Origin: MED660 sp002691025
GTDB lineage: Bacteria > Myxococcota_A > UBA9160 > UBA4427
Reading direction: 5' to 3'
Length of the DNA: 39,362 nt
Assembly: GCA_002170485.2 (NCBI GenBank)
Contig: NHDZ02000044.1
Location: 1 to 39,362, forward strand
The notes beneath the pieces were generated by a model. It had not been told where the DNA came from. It saw nothing but the letters and a program-made list of their open reading frames with translations, and made no database searches. This document shows, one piece after another, positions 35,328 to 39,362 of the stretch; position 1 is the first letter of the stretch, and every line of letters starts with the position of its first letter. The position numbers and the translations under genes were made by a program.

Positions 35328-35464
35328 AATCCGGGTTGCCTCCTCTGTGAAACCTCGAGCCGAGTGTACGAAATCGGCATGAGGAAGCCACGAGACGGAG
35401 TTCCAGTCCCCGCCACGCTTTGGGCTCGGTGAGGTGGGATCCGTTGCCCTTCGACTCTCGCGGC

Positions 35465-35482
35465 TGGCCTTTTTTTAGGCCA
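35465..35482. repeat. Perfect hairpin TGGCCT-T6-AGGCCA in a divergent promoter region
   Basis: Six-base perfect arms flank a loop of six T residues within the 212-base gap between the divergent MaoC-like and double CoA-transferase genes. Both flanking genes start away from it, so an ordinary terminator role is unlikely. It lies 58 bases upstream of the CoA-transferase GTG and may be an operator or part of the 5' leader. Confidence 0.35.
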
Positions 35483-35539
35483 CACTCGTCACTTCATCAC
35501 GAAGCCCGAACGGACGATGGCGGGCCGAGGAGTCTCTTT

Positions 35540-37972
35540 GTGAAAACCCTGGCCGACCTCCGTGTACTCGACTTCTCGGGCCAGATCGCAGGACCGTACT
35601 GCTCAAAACTCTTTGTCGACGCGGGCGCTCAGGTCATCAAGATCGAACCGGAGGCCGGGGACCCCATGCGTCACTGGTCCACCACACCCGACGCGCCCCA
35701 CGCCGAAGACGGCGCCCTTTTTACCTTCCTGAATGCCGGCAAGAAGTCTGTGCAGGGGGACCCCTCCGACCCCTCCGTCCAGGGCCTCATTGCGGAAGCG
35801 GACCTGATCATCGCGGCCCGAGGCCTGCAGTCCGACGCCCCGCTGAGCCTGGACCTCGATGAAGTCGCACGGTCGCACCCTCATCTGGTCATCCTGAGCA
35901 TCACCCCCTACGGGCGCACCGGGCCCTGGGCCGACCGACTCGCCACAGAGTTCACCCTGCAAGCGGAATCGGGCTCGATTGGCGTGCGTGGTCTTCTGGG
36001 TCAGGAGCCGTTTCAGGCGGGCGGCCGGATCGGTGAATGGGCGGCTGGAGTCTACGGAGCCGTGGCGTCCCTCCCCGCAGTCCTGCGCGCCCAGGAAACC
36101 GGACACGGCGAACTCATCGACCTCTCCATCCTTGAGACGTCCAACATGATCTTCACCAACTTCTCAGAATCCCTGAACCGACTCATGAACGGGAGCCCGA
36201 CGGAGCCCGAGCACGCCTTCATCACACAGTCCGTCGAGACTCCTTCCATCGAACCCACCTCCGACGGATATGTCGGTTTCTGCACAAACTCAAGACAGCA
36301 GTTCTCGGACTTCCTGCTCATGATCGAGCGCGTAGACCTCCAGGAGGACGAGCAACTCGCGCAGTTTGCGGGCCGACTCATGCGTTTTGACGAATGGAAC
36401 GAGATCATCCGGGCCTGGATGATACAGCGACCCTCCGAAGAGATCATCGAACTGGCCTCCCTCCTGCGCATACCGGTGGCACCCATCTGCAATGGAGAAA
36501 CCGTACAAGCGCACACACAGCTCGAAGAACGTGGTGTATTCCAGCCCTCCGCGAAAGGAGACTTCGTACAGCCGAGAAGGCCCTACCGTTTCGACGATAC
36601 GGAACCCTCCCCGCCCTCGGAAGCTCCCGCACTCGGCGCCGACACACCGAAAGCCGCATTTGAGCCGCGTCTCCCGAAGTCATCGGGTGTCTTCAACCAG
36701 GGCCAGGGACGACCGGCCTCGAATCCGGATCTCCCGCTTTCGGGAATTCGCATCTTGGATATGACGGCCTGGTGGGCCGGCCCCTCGGCCACGCACCTCC
36801 TGGCCACCCTCGGCGCCGAGGTCATCCACGTCGAATCCACGGGCCGCCCGGATGGCATGCGCCTGGTGGGAGGAATGCTGGCGGCCCACTACGAGGACTG
36901 GTGGGAAACCAGCGCCCACTACCTCGCAGCGAATTCAAACAAACTCGACATCACCCTGGATCTCACAAAACCGGAGGGGATCCGCACACTGGAAAGCCTC
37001 ATCGAGCGGTGTGATGGACTCATCGAGAACTACACACCGCGGGTCCTTGAGAACTTCGGGCTGAACTGGGAGCGGGTCCGCACCCTGAACCCGAACCTTC
37101 TGCTGATGCGCATGCCCGCATTCGGCCTCTCCGGCCCCTGGCGCGACAACACCGGCTTCGCCCAGACCATGGAACAGCTTTCGGGCATGGCTTGGATCAC
37201 AGGCCATCGCGACGACCAACCGCGCATTCCGCGTGGACCCTGTGACCCCCTGGCGGGCATGCACGGAGCCTTCGCGTTCCTGGTGGCCTTGTCCGAACGG
37301 ACCCAGTCCGGCCACGGTCACCACATCGAGAGCACCATGGTCGAAAGCGCGCTGAACGTGGCGGCCGAACAGGTCATCGAATGGTCTGCCTACGGTCACC
37401 TCATGCAGCGCCAGGGAAATCGCTCGCCGCTGGCCGCTCCGCAAGGCCTCTACCCCACGCTCGCGGACCCTTCTGGGGCCAGCCGATGGCTCGCACTCAG
37501 CGTCTCCACGGACGCAGAGTGGCGGGCCTTGATTCAGCTCCTGGGTCATCCGGAGTGGAGCGCAGGCGACGCCTTGCAGACCGCGGCGTCTCGCCACCAG
37601 GCCCACGATGAGATCGACCGCCACCTGGTTGAGTGGACGTCCTCTCAGGACGCCGAGGTACTCGCCCAGGCTCTCCGGTCCGTGGGAATCGCGGCTTCCG
37701 AGGTCGTCAGCCCAGCTCGCATCCTGGACTCCAGCGCTCAGCTTCAGTCTCGAGGCTATTTCGAGACGCCGGAGCATCCCGTGGTGGGCGCCATGCCAGT
37801 CCCTACGCTCCCGTTTCGCTATGGAAAACTAGAGCACTGGTTGCGAACACCCGCGCCGACCCTCGGCCAGCACAACGAGGAAGTCCTCGCTGAAATACTC
37901 GGTCTCTCTCAAGCCGAGCGGGAAGAACTGGAAGCCGCCGGCATAATCGGAAGTCGACTCGAAGGGCACTGA
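35540..37972 (+). CDS. Double-domain CaiB/BaiF (class III) CoA-transferase, paralogue
   Basis: The 810-residue protein is again two fused family III CoA-transferase domains (about 1-380 and 398-810), opening with LADLRVLDFSGQIAGPYC and LSGIRILDMTAWWAGPS. I chose a GTG start because GAGGAG lies eight bases upstream; the frame is open further up but without support. The residue aligned with the catalytic Asp of formyl-CoA transferase is Glu in both halves (199 and 602). Long stretches such as RMPAFGL-GPWRDN and RGPCDP-AG are shared with the minus-strand paralogue at 23259. It stands alone on the plus strand, divergent from the MaoC pair and convergent with the amidohydrolase. It probably activates or exchanges a steroid- or lipid-derived acid. 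Confidence 0.9.
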   Translation: MKTLADLRVLDFSGQIAGPYCSKLFVDAGAQVIKIEPEAGDPMRHWSTTPDAPHAEDGALFTFLNAGKKSVQGDPSDPSVQGLIAEADLIIAARGLQSDAPLSLDLDEVARSHPHLVILSITPYGRTGPWADRLATEFTLQAESGSIGVRGLLGQEPFQAGGRIGEWAAGVYGAVASLPAVLRAQETGHGELIDLSILETSNMIFTNFSESLNRLMNGSPTEPEHAFITQSVETPSIEPTSDGYVGFCTNSRQQFSDFLLMIERVDLQEDEQLAQFAGRLMRFDEWNEIIRAWMIQRPSEEIIELASLLRIPVAPICNGETVQAHTQLEERGVFQPSAKGDFVQPRRPYRFDDTEPSPPSEAPALGADTPKAAFEPRLPKSSGVFNQGQGRPASNPDLPLSGIRILDMTAWWAGPSATHLLATLGAEVIHVESTGRPDGMRLVGGMLAAHYEDWWETSAHYLAANSNKLDITLDLTKPEGIRTLESLIERCDGLIENYTPRVLENFGLNWERVRTLNPNLLLMRMPAFGLSGPWRDNTGFAQTMEQLSGMAWITGHRDDQPRIPRGPCDPLAGMHGAFAFLVALSERTQSGHGHHIESTMVESALNVAAEQVIEWSAYGHLMQRQGNRSPLAAPQGLYPTLADPSGASRWLALSVSTDAEWRALIQLLGHPEWSAGDALQTAASRHQAHDEIDRHLVEWTSSQDAEVLAQALRSVGIAASEVVSPARILDSSAQLQSRGYFETPEHPVVGAMPVPTLPFRYGKLEHWLRTPAPTLGQHNEEVLAEILGLSQAEREELEAAGIIGSRLEGH

Positions 37973-37980
37973 CCCCGCAC

Positions 37981-39180
37981 TCAGGTCAACGCGTCGCCGC
38001 TCGGTCCCCCCCAGGCCCTGTCGGGTTCGGGTACGCCATACAACTCAGCGGCGTTGGAGAACAGGATCTTCTTCCGCGAGGCTTCCGAGAGCCCACCAAA
38101 GGCGGCATCGATCTTCTCCCGGACTTCTTCGCCGTAGAGACAGATCGGATGCGGATAGTCGGTCTCGAACATGACACGATCCTCACCGATGTCGTCGAGC
38201 ATGGTGTGTATCCCATACTCCTCGAACAGCGTGCAGGACCAGACCTGCTCCAGGATGTATTCGCTGGGCAGCTTCGCGAACTCGGGCTTCTCGTTGTAGG
38301 CCCGGGTGTAGTTGAAACCGTGATCCAGGGCCTCCTTCACGAAAGGAATCCAGCCCACCCCACTCTCCACCGAAACCAGCCTGAGGTCGGGGTTCTTGGG
38401 CAGAATGCCGGACATGACGACGTCCATGAGTTGGATGCCGTTGGTCAGGAGAATCGACATGGAGGTCGAGACCGTGGTGGGTGCGATTCCATGGGCTGAA
38501 AAGTGGGCAGGATTGTGCAACTGATCCGAGAAGTCACCACTCCCGATATGCAGACTGATGGGCAGATCGACCTCCTGAGCCGCCTTCCAGATCGGATCCC
38601 AATGGTCGTCCCCGATAAAGGGCATGCCAAAATCCTGCGGTGCGCTGGTGAAGAGAACGGCCCGATGCCCCAGATCCCGGCCACGATGGATCTCCTTCAC
38701 CGCAGCCTCGACATCCCAGAACGGCGTCGCCATCACCGGAATGAAGCGTCTCGGGTCGGGCGAGATCCAATCGATCAGCCAATCATTATAGGCCCGAACG
38801 CACTCCAACATGAGCTCCGGGTCCTTGAGCCCCAGGAAGGTTTCGCTTCCGAACCCACCCACATTCGGATACAAAGCCATGGCCCAGGCCCCGATCTCAT
38901 CCATGTAGGCCAGGCGCGACGTCGCGTCGTAGGCCCCCGCCGTACATTCGTCCAGATTCTTGGGGAAAGACGGGAAAGGCTCGGGCCAGCCTGCCATCGC
39001 TGTGGCGCCCACCGGGATGGCGCGCTCCGTACTCCCGAAGTGCCAGATATCGACCCCTTCGTCCGTGCGGATCATCTTGGGAGCTGCATCCTGGAACTTC
39101 TTTGATAAGCGTGAAGTCCACACGTCACCCGGCTCGGTCACGTGCGTATCTGCATCAATAAACCAGTCCGTACATTCCAT
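37981..39180 (-). CDS. Amidohydrolase-2 (ACMSD-like) TIM-barrel metalloenzyme
   Basis: The 399-residue protein starts at the ATG giving MECTDWFIDADTHVTEP, with GGAGG about ten bases upstream; the longer frame is not supported. Metal-binding features of the amidohydrolase-2 family are visible: D-x-D-x-H in place of the usual H-x-H after strand one, a histidine in SLHIGSG, and the Asp in FETDYPHP. Family members decarboxylate or hydrolyse aromatic or ring-cleavage products, and this long subgroup is abundant in steroid- and aromatic-degrading actinobacteria and proteobacteria. Its stop lies eight bases from that of the CoA-transferase on the other strand. The reaction is unknown. Confidence 0.88.
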   Translation of the reverse strand: MECTDWFIDADTHVTEPGDVWTSRLSKKFQDAAPKMIRTDEGVDIWHFGSTERAIPVGATAMAGWPEPFPSFPKNLDECTAGAYDATSRLAYMDEIGAWAMALYPNVGGFGSETFLGLKDPELMLECVRAYNDWLIDWISPDPRRFIPVMATPFWDVEAAVKEIHRGRDLGHRAVLFTSAPQDFGMPFIGDDHWDPIWKAAQEVDLPISLHIGSGDFSDQLHNPAHFSAHGIAPTTVSTSMSILLTNGIQLMDVVMSGILPKNPDLRLVSVESGVGWIPFVKEALDHGFNYTRAYNEKPEFAKLPSEYILEQVWSCTLFEEYGIHTMLDDIGEDRVMFETDYPHPICLYGEEVREKIDAAFGGLSEASRKKILFSNAAELYGVPEPDRAWGGPSGDALT

Positions 39181-39313
39181 CGACCGCACCCTCCTCAAAA
39201 GACCCATGGTGAGCATAGGTAAAAGTCCAACCTTTCCCCATGGCCGGGTGCGGCCCATGCTCAAGTCAAAGCCACGGCACCTCATGCTTCAGGCTTGTAG
39301 GCAAAGCCCCTGA

Positions 39314-39326
39314 AGTATCCGATACT
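39314..39326. promoter_or_regulatory. 13-bp perfect palindrome upstream of the amidohydrolase gene
   Basis: AGTATC-C-GATACT is a perfect inverted repeat about 135 bases upstream of the amidohydrolase start. The region 39181-39362 otherwise shows no gene. Its GTATC/GATAC half-sites recall the outer parts of the dyad at 1940-1965, though the spacing differs. It may be a small operator; the evidence is only the symmetry. Confidence 0.3.
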
Positions 39327-39362
39327 CCAACCCGTATACGCTCAATGCCTTCAACCGAGGAG

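Noticed and set aside
1..39362. CRISPR arrays, tRNA or rRNA genes, insertion sequences, phage genes
   Set aside because: No regularly spaced repeats, tRNA-like folds, transposase or phage motifs were noticed by eye; a tool search could still find a short RNA.

Overview
This is a GC-rich, gene-dense bacterial window with scattered ambiguous bases, which suggests a metagenome, fosmid or single-cell assembly. No rRNA, tRNA, insertion sequence, phage gene, CRISPR array or transcriptional regulator was recognised. The gene content points to an uncultured aerobic bacterium with large lipid and steroid catabolic capacity: CYP125-like P450, F420-type reductase, class III CoA-transferases, MaoC/DUF35/lipid-transfer thiolase genes, and a release factor 3 gene. 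Myxococcota, Binatota-like or other delta-type Proteobacteria would fit, but the taxonomy is inference and weakly held.

Region 1 (1-1684, minus strand) holds a truncated SnoaL-like protein, a limonene-epoxide-hydrolase-like protein with its catalytic residues intact, and a polytopic flippase-like membrane protein. Region 2 (about 1.7-19.3 kb) is a compact, apparently unusual hybrid NRPS/PKS locus. It contains a single-module NRPS (C-A-PCP-TE) whose hand-read specificity code indicates glycine, a CoA-transferase, a nitrobindin-like beta-barrel protein, a plus-strand run of P450, putative ATP-grasp protein and thioesterase, and a minus-strand pair of ACP-thioesterase and fully reducing monomodular PKS. 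The PKS has the permuted order KS-AT-KR-DH-ER-ACP. The three thioesterase domains all have non-textbook catalytic residues (Cys/Asp/His, Cys/Glu/His, and Ser with no Asp at the usual place). The simplest reading is that an iterative PKS makes a saturated acyl chain, the starter-position C domain joins it to glycine, and tailoring and release follow.

Region 3 (19.3-22.1 kb) is a boundary: a low-quality stretch rich in N, a membrane-anchored SnoaL-like protein, and the housekeeping gene prfC. Region 4 (22.2-39.2 kb) is a catabolic cluster, nearly all on the minus strand. In transcription order from 35.3 kb it encodes two MaoC-like hydratase subunits, an Ltp2-like thiolase-fold protein, a DUF35 Zn-ribbon/OB protein (ATGA overlap), two acyl-CoA dehydrogenases, a Baeyer-Villiger-type flavoprotein, a zinc alcohol dehydrogenase, a Ddn-like F420 reductase, a DapB-like oxidoreductase, a double-domain CoA-transferase and a phytanoyl-CoA-dioxygenase-like enzyme. 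A paralogous double-domain CoA-transferase is divergent on the plus strand, and an amidohydrolase closes the window.

The acyl-CoA dehydrogenase pair, MaoC pair, DUF35 and Ltp2 set matches the parts list of the mycobacterial igr operon, which removes the last three-carbon side chain of cholesterol. Here the ChsH2 MaoC and DUF35 parts are separate genes. This suggests degradation of a steroid, or of a branched acyl-CoA handled in the same way.

All calls come from reading motifs and translations by eye. No database search was run.
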